Shown here: positions 24,048-34,606 of the stretch, one piece after another
Numbering within the stretch: the stretch's first letter is position 1
Layout of the letters: the number at the start of each line of letters is the position of its first letter
Origin: Hevea brasiliensis
Taxonomy: Eukaryota; Streptophyta; Magnoliopsida; Malpighiales; Euphorbiaceae
Length of the DNA: 64,000 nucleotides
Assembly (NCBI RefSeq): GCF_030052815.1
Contig: NC_079505.1
Coordinates: 6,032,265 to 6,096,264 of the forward strand
Direction: 5' to 3'
Program-made: the position numbers and the translations under genes
The notes under the pieces: model-generated
The model's database searches: none
Seen by the model: only the letters and a program-made list of their open reading frames with translations
What the model was told of the DNA's origin: nothing

Positions 24048-25931
24048 ATTGAGATTAGGAGGTGTCCGAACTGTGGAAGCAAAATGGGTAGAATATAGGA
24101 AGAATAGAATGTAGATACATTTATAATTGATGATCGGGCCAGGAAAGACTCGCCCAATGGTGTAATCTAATCTTTTGGAATGAAATGGATTTATTTTTTA
24201 TTTATCTATTATTTTTTATTTTATTTTTGCACCGCTCTTATTATTCTTCTGATCCCTCTTCTATCCGATCTCTTGTCATGTCTGTTAGTAGTATGCCCTA
24301 GAGCATATCATTTAGTATATATCTTGTACATGTTTTATTAATAAAAAGGCATTTTCACTTTTCCGTTTACATAATATATTTATGTGTAATAGAAAAGGTC
24401 CATTGATATTTTGTTAGAAATTCTATTATTAAGTTGTTAAGAATATGAGTGACAGTATTTCTAGTACAAAGTATCATAAATAGGTTTACAATCAAGGATA
24501 CTTCATAATATGGACATGACTTATCCAGAAAGATTGTATTCATGTTTGTTCCCAAGTTATTTATATGAGATATAAATAAGATGGAATGGTGAGTCTCATG
24601 CCATATGACAAACATGATAGGCACTTATAAATGATAAGTAGGCCGAACCAGTGACAAATATGACAAGCACATAGAGTTTACTCTTATCAATGTTTTGTCA
24701 TAAATCATATCAGTGCATATAATATTTAGACCTAAGATAGCACAGTTATCTTGTATATAGGTAGTTAGAGTTTGATACTGCTTTTATACTTGTACTGTGT
24801 ATGGGTATATGGGCATGTGTTGGCTCCTACTAGTTATATATGGAGGTAGGTGTTGATCAAGATAGAATCTGTTACTCTAAGTAAATAGAGATAAAATCCT
24901 ATGTTCATTTAATTGTTCTTGATGTTTCAAGTTCCTGGCCAGGACAGATAGATTTAATCAGAAAAGATTTTTTGATGAGAAAATCTTTTTAATCAAGAAC
25001 TGGAATTAAAAGAGAACATAATATTCATAGCAAATGGAGTTTAACATAAACCATGACTCCAGCTTGAGTTGGGATTTTGTAACAGAGAGATTCTAGTGCA
25101 TGGTAACATATGATTATAGGTTCATTTAAGGTAAACCTTATTACTAATTTGGTGGCCATGGCATGCTATGCCAGGTGTTAACCATGGTCTATGAGGTGCA
25201 TAAAATAATTTAGAAAAATCATTTATGGTAAGAAAGAGTTCTGATAATATTAAGAGTTGATATCATATCTCATTGCCAATTAGTGATGAGCCTAGTAAGT
25301 CACACATATACACAAGTTATCACCTAATTAAATATGATTTAATTAATTAATTGTCGACACCATATTTTGGCCGATCCCTAGAATCAATAAAAAATTCTTT
25401 TTTTGAACAGCTAATCACGTTTCCAGTCCCTCTTTGATAGGCGGTCACATTTCCGATCTCTCCTCACAGAGAATTGAATCAATGCTAAGTCCTCACATTC
25501 ATTAAAGCCTCGCCGATCTCTCAAAATCATTTTACCGACCTCTCAAACCCGATGTCGGATTCCCGGACCTGTCAAGAATATTCCTGATCTCTGTTGATAA
25601 ATGAAATGAACTGGCACTAGATCTTTTCCTACCAGTTTTATTGCCGACCTCCTTTCCGAAAGTTTAAGAGCTAAAGTTTTGGTTCGATTCCGATCTTAAG
25701 TGTTCGAGTTAAATTTTCAGTCAAGTTCTGTTCAGCATTTCTTCCCTACCGATCTCATGTTCAAAGTGCTTTCCGGTCTCTCATACTTAGATTAATAATC
25801 ACATTTAGTTTTTGTTTTGCTGTGCTCATACAATCAAATACTCAGACAAACAATGGTTTAAAATTTTCCGATCACAATCATTCATTGAACAAAAGGCATT
25901 TCATTTCATGTCATAATTTGTACAAGTTATT

Positions 25932-27783
25932 CGGCTGGGGGATCACCCCCAGCCTGATCTACATTTGGATCACTCCCTCTCTCCCTCTCACCCTCGGCTA
26001 CATCCTCCTGTCTTCATCATTGTCCTCGGGAGCCACATCGGCCATCCAAGAAAAGTCTTCTTAGGTAACACTCCTGGAGTGCGGCCAAGAGATCCTTGTG
26101 AGCCTTCACATAGGCCTCGGCTATTCCCGTCACCATCTCCTCATCCCTCTCCTTAAGCTCCTTGTCTTTCTCCTTAAGCTCCTTATCCTTCGCCTCAAGT
26201 TCCTCTATAAGTTGAGCGACTGGCGAACCGTTGGCGTGAAGCACTGGACTTCCTTAAGAGCACGGTCCCTCTCATCCAAAGCATGATTCTGTTCGCCAAC
26301 CGGTCTTCATGGAGCTTTGCGTCCCTCGACTTGAGATATATAATCCGGCGGATGAGAGTTGGGATCGGAGAGAATCCACCTCCTGATTTTTCTTCCCGAT
26401 CTCCTTACCCGGTAGAATCCTTTCGGATCATGGTCCGGTTCACGGACACTCCACGTTTAAGCTCATGGTCCGAGTCAATATGTCGTCGAGACCGTGCAGG
26501 ATAACTGTCGATCCTCTGAAAGAAGATGGTAGACCCGGGACTTTGGCGAAATCGAGTTCTCCTTGGATCGGTTATTCCTCAAGCGATCGATCGGTGCTTG
26601 GCGCCCAGAAGAGGTCCTCCCGAAGCTTGAGTAGGCCCCCTTCCCTGCTTGGAACAAGCTGCAGAGTCGGAGGCTGCTCCTGCGATCTAGGAGGAGATCG
26701 GGTAGCTTCGGTGGTCGCGGACCGAAGGTTGGGAGGATCTCTTTGTATCTCCCAGTTCGTGGCCAGGCGTTTGGAGTCATTAGAGCGCTTTATCTCCTTT
26801 ATCTTCCGGGAGATCTCTCTCTCCTTCTTCCGTTTCCTTGAACCCTCACCACCCGCCATAACTGCACAAAGAAAAGGTTAGTGAGATCACTAAGGTCGTG
26901 AGAATTGAGATATAGAAAATACCGATGCTGAGGTTAGAGAGAGGAAGTTCGCGGTCTTGGCGATGGCGGTGAAACAGTCAATGGTGCGGCTCGGCGATCC
27001 ACAGAATCCAAACAAGAATACTTTTTAGTGGCAGCCTCACTCTTCAGATCCATCACTATCAAACTTTCCTCTTCGCTCAGGGTAATATGGTTCGGAAGCA
27101 AGGGTCCCTGGTACCACCAGCTGCGGGGGAAGTCCTCAAAGCGGCTCGGATCTTTGCTCCTCACAATGAAGAAACGATTCTTCCAGTTCTTAAGAGACGA
27201 GGCGGTCGGAAAGAGCCATAGCGAGGCTTCGCCTGAAAGAACCAGTGGTCATCGTCCTTTCGGCGAGATAGCCGGTGCAACTCGGCGAACACCTTAGCCG
27301 TAGGTCTGATTCCCTTAGCTCGGCATAGACCTCGGAAAGCAACCAAGATCCGCCACGAGTTGGGGTGGATTTGAACAATGGATATTCGGTGAAATTTTAG
27401 GACCTCCTTATAGAAATCGGCTAGAGGGAACCTCAGACCGGCCTTTAACTGTTCTTCGTACACCATGACCATGTCATCCTCTTCAAAAGAATGATCGACA
27501 CGAAGATCGCCATGGCACTTGATCAGCTCATATGAATCAGGACAAATGTTGTATTCTTGAACAAACGATTGCAGATCGGATTCCCGAAGAACCGATGGAA
27601 GCTCGTCTATAGGAAGGGTCTCTCTCCTTGAAGAAGGGCGCGTACGCCTTAATGGTACGACAGGCCAGGCACAGGCGAGACCCTAAGAGGTCCAGTTGCG
27701 CTGGCTGCCTCTTCTTCATCAGAAGATGACCTAGAGAACTCAATGGTAGGAGGGCTCGCGCTCTCGACCTTGGCACCGCTCAT
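25932..27783 (-). pseudogene. Antisense extra gene of the giant LTR, copy 2 (near full length, two exons)
   Basis: The start is ATG at 27783 (MSGAKVESASPP). After about 43 codons a frameshift leads to a stop. The protein resumes in other frames: DELPSVLRESDLQSFVQEY, then MVYEEQLKAGLRFPLADFY, IHPNSWRILVAFRGLCRAKG, and a WYQGP segment near 27110. This resembles the plant transposon-type domain of putative gypsy-associated proteins (Pfam Transposase_28 type), from memory. A 61-nt intron (26922-26862, GTATTT...TGTGCAG) separates exon 2, which starts MAGGEGSRKRKKERE and carries a Lys/Glu coiled coil (EAKDKELKEKDKELKE) before an acidic tail. At least two frameshifts make it inactive as assembled. 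It lies antisense within the LTR U3. Confidence 0.7.
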
Positions 27784-27924
27784 TTTCAAAAGAAACAAAG
27801 AACTTAAACAAAAAGAAGATCAAAGTCCTTACAGTCTAATCGGCGTCGGGCGGAGAAAATGAGAGAACTTGAAGCTATGAGCGGAGCGAAAATGAAATGA
27901 GAAAACAAGCGGCTAACCCTCCCT

Positions 27925-27931
27925 ATTTATA
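27925..27931 (-). promoter_or_regulatory. TATA box of antisense-gene copy 2
   Basis: On the minus strand GTATAAATAGGG follows the palindrome GAGCATTAAATGCTC (27953-27939) by a few bases and lies about 145 bp upstream of the start codon at 27783. Position and neighbours match copies 1 and 3. Confidence 0.65.
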
Positions 27932-28189
27932 CTAGTCCGAGCATTTAATGCTCGCGAGGTTCTAGGCGGCACATCGATTGGTGAGACTCGACAGCTGTTC
28001 TGACACTTCTCTCAAATATCCGAATGTTCAGAGATCGGTTAATTGGAGATCGGCATAATAAGTTAAATATTTTGAATAAAGGATCAGTCAAGTGTCATTC
28101 AAGTAAAGAACCAAATCGGATAACCACCTTAGAGATCGGAAAATAATCAATGCAAAAATAATAAGATGATAACTGCAAAATAAAGTCTT

Positions 28190-28380
28190 TATTTGCAAAA
28201 GATCGGATTACATCATTTGGGCGATCTCGAGGGATCGGATTACAATAAAGGACAGACTACATCATTTGGGTGATCTCTAGAGATCTGATTACATTGACAG
28301 ACTACATCATTTGGGCGATCTCTAGAGATCGGATTACACTAACATTGGATCACATCATTTCTGTGATCTCTAGAGACCGG
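28190..28380. repeat. Tandem repeat with GATCTCTAGAGATC palindromes in inner U3
   Basis: Four units of about 45-55 bp share ATTACATCATTTGGGCGATCTC. Perfect 14-bp palindromes GATCTCTAGAGATC occur at 28273-28286 and 28318-28331, with a one-base variant at 28366-28379. They lie between the antisense gene promoter and the LTR TATA box, where enhancer elements of U3 would be expected. Confidence 0.75.
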
Positions 28381-28404
28381 TGAAAAATCCTATCTGAAGA
28401 GGCT

Positions 28405-28535
28405 GATCTAAGGATCAGTTTATAACTTATCCCAAGGATACTCCCAGGAGATCCATGGATCAGTTTATAACTAATTCCAAGGATACTCCCAGGTGTTCCA
28501 AGGATCAGTTTATAACTGATCCCAAGGATATTGCC
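28405..28535. repeat. Three-unit tandem repeat in inner U3
   Basis: Three units of roughly 50-55 bp carry AAGGATCAGTTTATAACT followed by CCCAAGGATACTCCCAGG. They sit directly after the palindrome array. Confidence 0.8.
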
Positions 28536-29453
28536 GACCGGATGCTTCATCCGCTGTCGGAACACCCAATGTGGATCAGGATCGCTGTCGGAACACTCAA
28601 TGTGATGAGAAGCCGAATGAACTCAGTTGAGCAACTCGAGATCGGTACAACCGAAGCCCGCAATACGGATCGGTCAAATCCAGTTCTCTCACCATCGTCA
28701 ATTAGGACCATCCAATCTGCAGGATCGTAAATTTTTCACGAGGAAAAGGGAATTCCATCGGAAGAGGATCAAAACCACGATTGTAGCGGAACTTTCCGGG
28801 CAGCTAGAACCAAGATACAAGGAGAAAGAGAGAAAAATCGAATGAAGGATATGCCACTATCAACGAGGTATATATAGGGAAAATGGGCATTTAATGCGGA
28901 AAGCAGCGGGCCGCAAAATCGAGATGTAATTAATGCTTGAACCGAATCCGGTGATCCAGGGATAAAAGGGCTCGGGTGATAGGAGATCAGCATGAGAGAT
29001 CGGAATAGGAGCTAGGGGAGGGGTCGGAAGACAAAAAGAATTAGAGAAATTCCAATAACCTTCGTCGAGAATCGGAGCCGAGGTAGTTAAAGCGTGGCGA
29101 CGAGATCTCCACCGCACGCCTAAGAATCGCCAATCTTGCGGTGCCGGTGTATGTCATGACATCCTGTACATCCCAATCTCCACCGTTGATCTCACTTGTA
29201 AGGATGAATCCGGAGCCCTTGGATCAAAGAGAAGATGATAATACCGGCGTTTTTCACTCTCGGCCCTCGGTCGTTCGGACAAGAGGATTCAAGACCGTCG
29301 GATTAAAAGAGGAAAAGGACAAATACTTTGAGAAGTGATCTCGACCATTCGTTTTGATTCTCTTTAATTCTGAACATCCGATCATGTACTTCAAAATCCG
29401 ACCCTCCATCTCCTCAAAATGAATCTTGACCCTTCATGGGGAGCACCCGATTC

Positions 29454-29460
29454 TATAAAT
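29454..29460 (+). promoter_or_regulatory. TATA box of the inner giant LTR
   Basis: TATAAAT in the context GATTCTATAAATACC, with an equivalent on the minus strand of the outer LTR at 22476-22470. Transcription of the LTR would start near 29485. Confidence 0.7.
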
Positions 29461-30489
29461 ACCGCATGAAAAAGCGTTCAAGGGGACACAAAAATATAGG
29501 CAAGAGGTGCTATTATCGTGGAGGAACTCAAACTTCATTCGATTTGTTACTCTGCTGTTTTGTAGTGATTAAAAATACTTTTGAAACTAGTTTTTGAGTG
29601 TTTTCTTGAAAAGATTTTGTATATTGGAAATCTACATTTCCAGTTTGTTCATTATCTGGTCCTACTCTCATCATCTCTGCTTTCCTTTCCGCTGTTCAAG
29701 CTCAACTTCCTTTCACCTGGTTCTTACCCGGTTACCTTTTAGCTAAAGCATTTCTCGGTTTCACGATGACATCAACTCTCGGTGATCAATCCGCCATCTT
29801 CATCACTGTTTACCACTTCACGATTATTTCCATATATTTGGCTCCTCACGGTAAGAGTTCACACTCATTACGTTTGTTTCTGCACTTCCTTTGTTCTTCA
29901 TACATCTGCAACTTTCTTCAAGGGTATTTTGTACAAGAGAACCCAAGAGAAAATATTGTTATAAGAGTTCATGCTACTGTTTTATTAAGTGTCCACGTTT
30001 ATTTCCCGCATTTTACTTGTTCTTCTTACATCTAGACCATTTCTGCACAAGCGATCCTAAAGAAAGTCACTCTCAAATCATTTTTTTTTAGTGATCAGTT
30101 CATTTTATTGATCTCCGTAATTTCTGAAAACCAGTTTTTTAACTCTTTGTAGTATGTAAATGGTTGGGTAAACGTAGGTAGCTGCAACTTAGAAGTCTCC
30201 TTTAAAAAGAGGACTGAATAACACGTCGGAAGATAGCCGAACTATTAGGCCGACGTAATGCGACAATTCGACAAAGATGTCATGAAATGGAATAAGACCA
30301 AAGTAAGCGAAGCAGTGGATCGGTCATTAATAGATATTGGTAAAATGACTACATGAAAAGGTCAGTGAATCAAGTCTAGTGTTCCCCGTTCAGCCACAGG
30401 ATATCCATAAACCTTATCCCCGGCATTTTTGAAGGTCAGAATTCTTAGTTTTAGGTTCTTAAGACCCGTAGCTGTGGTTAAATTTTTAA

Positions 30490-31031
30490 AGGTCGGAAAA
30501 GTCTTTGTCCGAGTCTCATCAAAATAGAAGGGGTCGGAAGAGTCCTTATCCTATCCTTGCCTAAAAGTTTTAAGTCAACTCTTAAAGGAGATCGGAGGAG
30601 GGTTCTTATCCGGTCTCCCTTCAAAATTTTGATAAACATTAAGTAGGGATTGGAAGAGAGTTCTTATCCGGTCTCAACTCAAAACATTAACGAATAACTC
30701 TAAAGGAGATCGGAGGAGGGTTCTTATCCGGTCTCCTCTCAAAATTTTAATAAATAACTTAAAAGAGATCGGAGGAGGATTCTTATCCGGTCTCCCTTCA
30801 AAATTTTAATAAACATTAAATAAGGATCGGAGGAGAGTTCTTATCCGGTCTCCACCTCAAATTTTAATAAACATCTGAAAGAGATCGGAGGAGAGTTCTT
30901 ATCCGGTCTCATCCTCCAAACTTTAAATAAATAACTTAAAAGAGACCGGAGGAGGGTTCTTATCCGGTCTCCCCTCAAAATTTTAATGAACAACTTAAAA
31001 AAGATCGGAGGAGAGTTCTTATCCGATTCTC
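30490..31031 (+). repeat. 59-bp tandem array in R/U5 of the inner LTR
   Basis: About ten units of GAGATCGGAGGAGGGTTC followed by TTATCCGGTCTC and an AAAATTTTAATAAA spacer. Unit starts near 30588, 30645, 30705, 30764, 30822, 30880, 30940 and 31001 give a period of 57-61 bp; the first two units are degenerate. The unit is itself a short inverted pair (GAGATCGG ... CCGGTCTC), so the RNA would form a row of small hairpins. Confidence 0.9.
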
Positions 31032-31865
31032 ACACCCGTTCACTAAGGTTGTCTCATTTACTTATGTATCTGGGTGATCCAAATTTAGTGAAAAATCAAA
31101 CATTCCTTCTACCAAAAGGATTAACATTGCCGCCTAAGCCCTTCTAACTAATTTGTAAAGGACGCAGAATTAAATCTACTTACCCTTATTAAGGGACGAG
31201 GTGGGGTGCCTAACACCTTCCCCACCCGTTTACGGACCCCGAACTTAGAATCTCTGTTTTAAAGTGGTTTCATTTTTAATTTAACTTCTCAAATGGTTTT
31301 CTTTAGTTTCCCTCAAAACTAAGGTGGCGACTCCTCACTCTTTCCCACTTCGGTGAGTGATCGTCCGGGCAACCGCAAAATCCCATTGCGACATTAATTA
31401 AAGATTTTAATTAATTAATTAAATAGGTTTGGTTTGTAATTAGATTGCAAAGTCCCTAGCATGACTTGAAACCAAATCTAGATTATTGGATGTATAGTAT
31501 AAGTTAAATTTATATTTAAAGTGTTTAAATATGAATTTAATTAATGAGAAATTAATTAATAGAGATTAATTAATTAATTTATATTTGATATAAATTGATT
31601 AGAAGAAGAAAAATAATTATTTTAGTTAAGAACTCAAAATTAAGACACAGGGGCATTTTGGTTATTTCACAGGGTGACATATGACACCATGAGATGGTGA
31701 CACATGGCATTACACATAAGCTTGCCAAATGTCTTTTAATCATGTAAGATGATTAAAATTAAGATTAAATATAGGTTTGACACTTGGCACAATGTGATTG
31801 GGTCAATTAAACCTAAAACCAATCAGAGGGTGACATGTGGCAAGGGTTTAATGTGTTGACTTAGC

Positions 31866-31872
31866 TATATAA
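31866..31872 (+). promoter_or_regulatory. TATA-like box of the middle LTR unit
   Basis: TATATAA in the context TAGCTATATAAGTGATG, followed by a C-rich leader (CCAGCAGCTCCTCATCC). It is the best core-promoter candidate in the 2.1-kb unit and sets its likely orientation as plus. Confidence 0.45.
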
Positions 31873-32741
31873 GTGATGTTATGAAAAGAAACTTACACAA
31901 CCAGCAGCTCCTCATCCTTGGTGCCGCCACCCAAGAGTCTCCCTTCTCTTTCTCTTCATCTCTCATCTATTCCAAGATATTAGCAAGCAATCTCTTGAAT
32001 TAAAAATACTAGAAATCGTTTCTAGTGTCCTGTTTACATCTTTAATCTCTTAAAAGGCAGAACTTGATTTTCTAAATAATAGAAAAAGCTTTAGAAGCTG
32101 TTCAAGGACTGCCATAGGTGTTCTTGGTGTGGACAAGCTAGAGGGACAATATCTGGTGTCTTGAAGACGAATCTCAAAGGCGCAAACACACTACACTGCA
32201 TCAAGATGTTAGTGTGTTTATTCTTGATTTAATCTAGGGTTCTAAAATTAATTTGATTAATTTTAAAATCTTAAATGGAAAATAAAGATCCAAAAACATA
32301 TTAAAAGAGTTTTAATATGTTGTTTATCATTGAAATCAAATAGATAAAAATAAATCTTGCATGATGCATGTGACCCTAGGTGAAAATTTTTTGAATTCAA
32401 TGGTATAAACTTGTGTTTCTCACTCTTTCGCTCCTTCAATGTCCTTACAATCGATCTCTTTCATTCGATCCCTCTCCCTCCAGTTTCTTTTAGTGCACAT
32501 AAAAATTGAGATAACATTAAATTTTTTTGCTAATCGATGCGCCACCTAGGGTCTTGCGAGCATTTAATGCTTGGGCTTGTATCAATAGGGGAGGGGGCTC
32601 AAGTCATTTTTCACTTTTGCTCTCTTCATTCCCCTTAAGGTTCTTGACGATTTCTCTCTAAAAGCTTTTCCGGCGCTGATTTAGACCTAGGTAATAGCTT
32701 TGATCTTTTTTTCAGTCACTTTCTATCTTTATCGCCTGAAA

Positions 32742-34606
32742 ATGAGCGGCACCGACTATCAGGGAGTTGCAAGCCCACCTTCCGTTCATGTTTCTTGGAC
32801 CTCCGAAAAAGGCAAGGAGGTTGGACCGAGCAGGCGATCTGAAGTTGTTGCGGCTATAATTCTGACCTCTAGCCGGCCTACTGAGTTGAGCCAACAGCAG
32901 GCTCCGGTAGTGAGGAGGGAGAATCTATTCGTGGACGAACTCCCCTCATCCCTTGGGTTATCCGATCTCTAACAAATAAGCCAGGAGTTCAACCTTCCAA
33001 TCGACGCATTCAAACTCATTCGTTGTCATGGGGATCTTTGAGCTGATCATTTCTTTGAGGAGGGAGATCTGATCATGGTATATGAGGAACAGTTGAAGGC
33101 TGGGCTTCAGTTTCCTCTCGAGTAATTTTACAAGGATGTCTTGAGGTACCACCGAGTATGCGTCGCCCAAGTACATTCGAACTCCTGGTGAACACTGGTG
33201 GCCTTCAGAGTGTTATGCCGAGCTAAAGGCCTTGAGCCTACAGTAAAGGTTTTTGCCGAACTACACTGGCTTGCAAGACAAAAGAATGACGAATATTGGT
33301 TTTTCTAGGCGAAGCCGAATTGTGGGCTCTTCACCGATCTTCCCTCCTCACTAAAAAATTGGAAAAGATTGATTCTTCATCTTGCAGAGTAGAGATCCCC
33401 GTGGCTTCGAACGGGTTCCATGAAGTTGGAATTACTTGACCATGAGGCTCAAAAAGAAGATCGCCTTAAATGATATCGAGGATGCCATGGTGAAGGAACT
33501 AAAAAGCCAGGCGATCACCTGCAGATACTCATGCTCAGATGTGATCATGGCCGAACTGAAATATTGGTTGATGAATGTGATCGCCCGCGAGAACACCGCA
33601 CTATAACTCTCTAACCTCAGCCCCGGGATGGGTAAAACCCAGATCTTTGGTCTTTTAGTTCTAGTGAACTCACTAACTTATTTTTCTTTGCAGACATGGT
33701 GAGAGGCGACGCTGAGAAGGAAGCTCGAAAGTGGAAGAAGGAACCCGCCAGGAAGGTGCTGGAAATGAAAGAGGCTACTGTCGCTGCTGAGGCCCTGAAA
33801 TGGGCTTACGTGGAAGTGACAAGCTCCCCAGTCCAAACTCAAGAGCAACCAATTCAGGAAATGCCGATCCCAGTTGTGGAGTGTCCCACTCAACCTACCG
33901 AACCCCCTTTCCAATCTTTGGTCACATCCGTTTCGGAGGGCGGATCTTCAATGCAGGCGGTCCCGTCTGAGCGACCATTCTCCCAAGGTGCTCAAATATT
34001 ACTTCAATCACTGGAGAGGAACAGGTCGGTGTGGGATAATATTGACTTGACAAAAGTTTTGGATGTCACAATCTGTTTTGCTGAGGACTAAACTCAAATG
34101 GGCCCATAGAGCATCGAGGATCTCCTCAACCACTCGATGAGCTTAAGCATGGAAGCTGTGGTAACTCAGATCAGAAAGAAGGTCCACTTCTTGAGGAGGG
34201 AGATGTCAAGGGCGGCCCACGAGGCGATGTCTGCTAAGAATCATCTCTCTGTTCCTAATGCCCGAATTTTGGAGCTTGAGGAACAAGTGAGGTCTTTTGA
34301 AGAACAAACATCTTGGCTACGGAAAGAACTCAAGGATGCGCAGGCTAGTCGAGCTACTAACCTAGCTAAATTTTTCGAGGAGATTAAGGAATGAGGCCTT
34401 GGAGAAAGAAGCTGTGCTTATGTGTAGGCCCACAGCGATTTCCTTGCCAAGCTAATCAAGCACTATCCTGAAGAGGACTTCACCTGGCTTGAGAAGCTTG
34501 CTCCAGGTGTTGAAACTGAGGGTGAGGACGAACAAGAGGGAAAGGAGGGAGTAAATAATGAAAATGTAATTGTAGATCGGGCTGAGAAAGACCCACCCAC
34601 TGAATG
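32742..34606 (+). pseudogene. Antisense extra gene of the giant LTR, copy 3 (full length but decayed)
   Basis: The start is ATG at 32742 (MSGTDYQGVASPP). The frame opens to 32972 (DELPSSLGLSDL, then stop) and continues with several in-frame stops through MVYEEQLKAGLQFPLE, HSNSW and LCRAKGLEPTVKVFAEL, aligning collinearly with copy 2. A 62-nt intron (33632-33693, GTAAAA...TTTGCAG) sits where copy 2 has its 61-nt intron. Exon 2 begins near MVRGDAEKEARKWKKE, includes a Pro/Gln-rich stretch, then a coiled coil (RILELEEQVRSFEEQTSWL, about 34260-34320) and an acidic C-terminus ending near 34606. It is an inactive relic, antisense to the outer LTR. Confidence 0.7.

Larger units (their letters stand above)
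25352..31393 (+). mobile_element. Inner giant solo LTR (Tat/Ogre-like), 6.04 kb
   Basis: The unit begins TGTCGACACCATATTTTGG and ends CCCATTGCGACA, flanked by a perfect duplication TTAAT (25347-25351, 31394-31398). The 3' region has GGGTGCCTAACACCTTCC (31206) and TGGCGACTCC (31324), words I associate with Tat/Ogre LTRs. A TATA box at 29454 divides about 4.1 kb of U3 from about 1.9 kb of R/U5. No second LTR, gag, protease, RT or integrase is present. The simplest reading is a solo LTR left by recombination. The U3 contains a gene on the opposite strand (25932-27783). The intact duplication implies it is younger than the outer copy. Confidence 0.8.
24283..32438 (+). mobile_element. Middle LTR-like unit (probable solo LTR), split by the inner element
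   Basis: The unit starts TGTTAGTAGTATGCC at 24283 and ends CTCCTTCA at 32438. It is flanked by a perfect 5-bp duplication ATGTC (24278-24282 and 32439-32443). Removing the inner element and its duplicated TTAAT leaves about 2.11 kb. TG...CA termini, a 5-bp target duplication and a TATA box at 31866 (plus strand) argue for an LTR. It codes for nothing recognisable and has no second terminal copy, so a solo LTR or short non-autonomous unit is likely. The lineage (Copia or gypsy) is not determined. Confidence 0.75.

Noticed and set aside
23936..24157. A 73-codon minus frame overlapping the RPL14 fragment
   Set aside because: It is an alternative frame of the same bases; the frame starting at 24047 matches RPL14.
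28190..28535. CRISPR-like array
   Set aside because: The repeats are adjacent and imperfect with no unique spacers, and the DNA is plant nuclear DNA; it is a U3 tandem repeat.
20652..31393. A 10.7-kb transposon with long terminal inverted repeats (TGTCACAAAGGG... at the left, its inverse at the right)
   Set aside because: The two ends belong to separate LTR insertions in opposite orientation. Each has its own partner end (35202 and 25352), and the inner one has a perfect TTAAT duplication.
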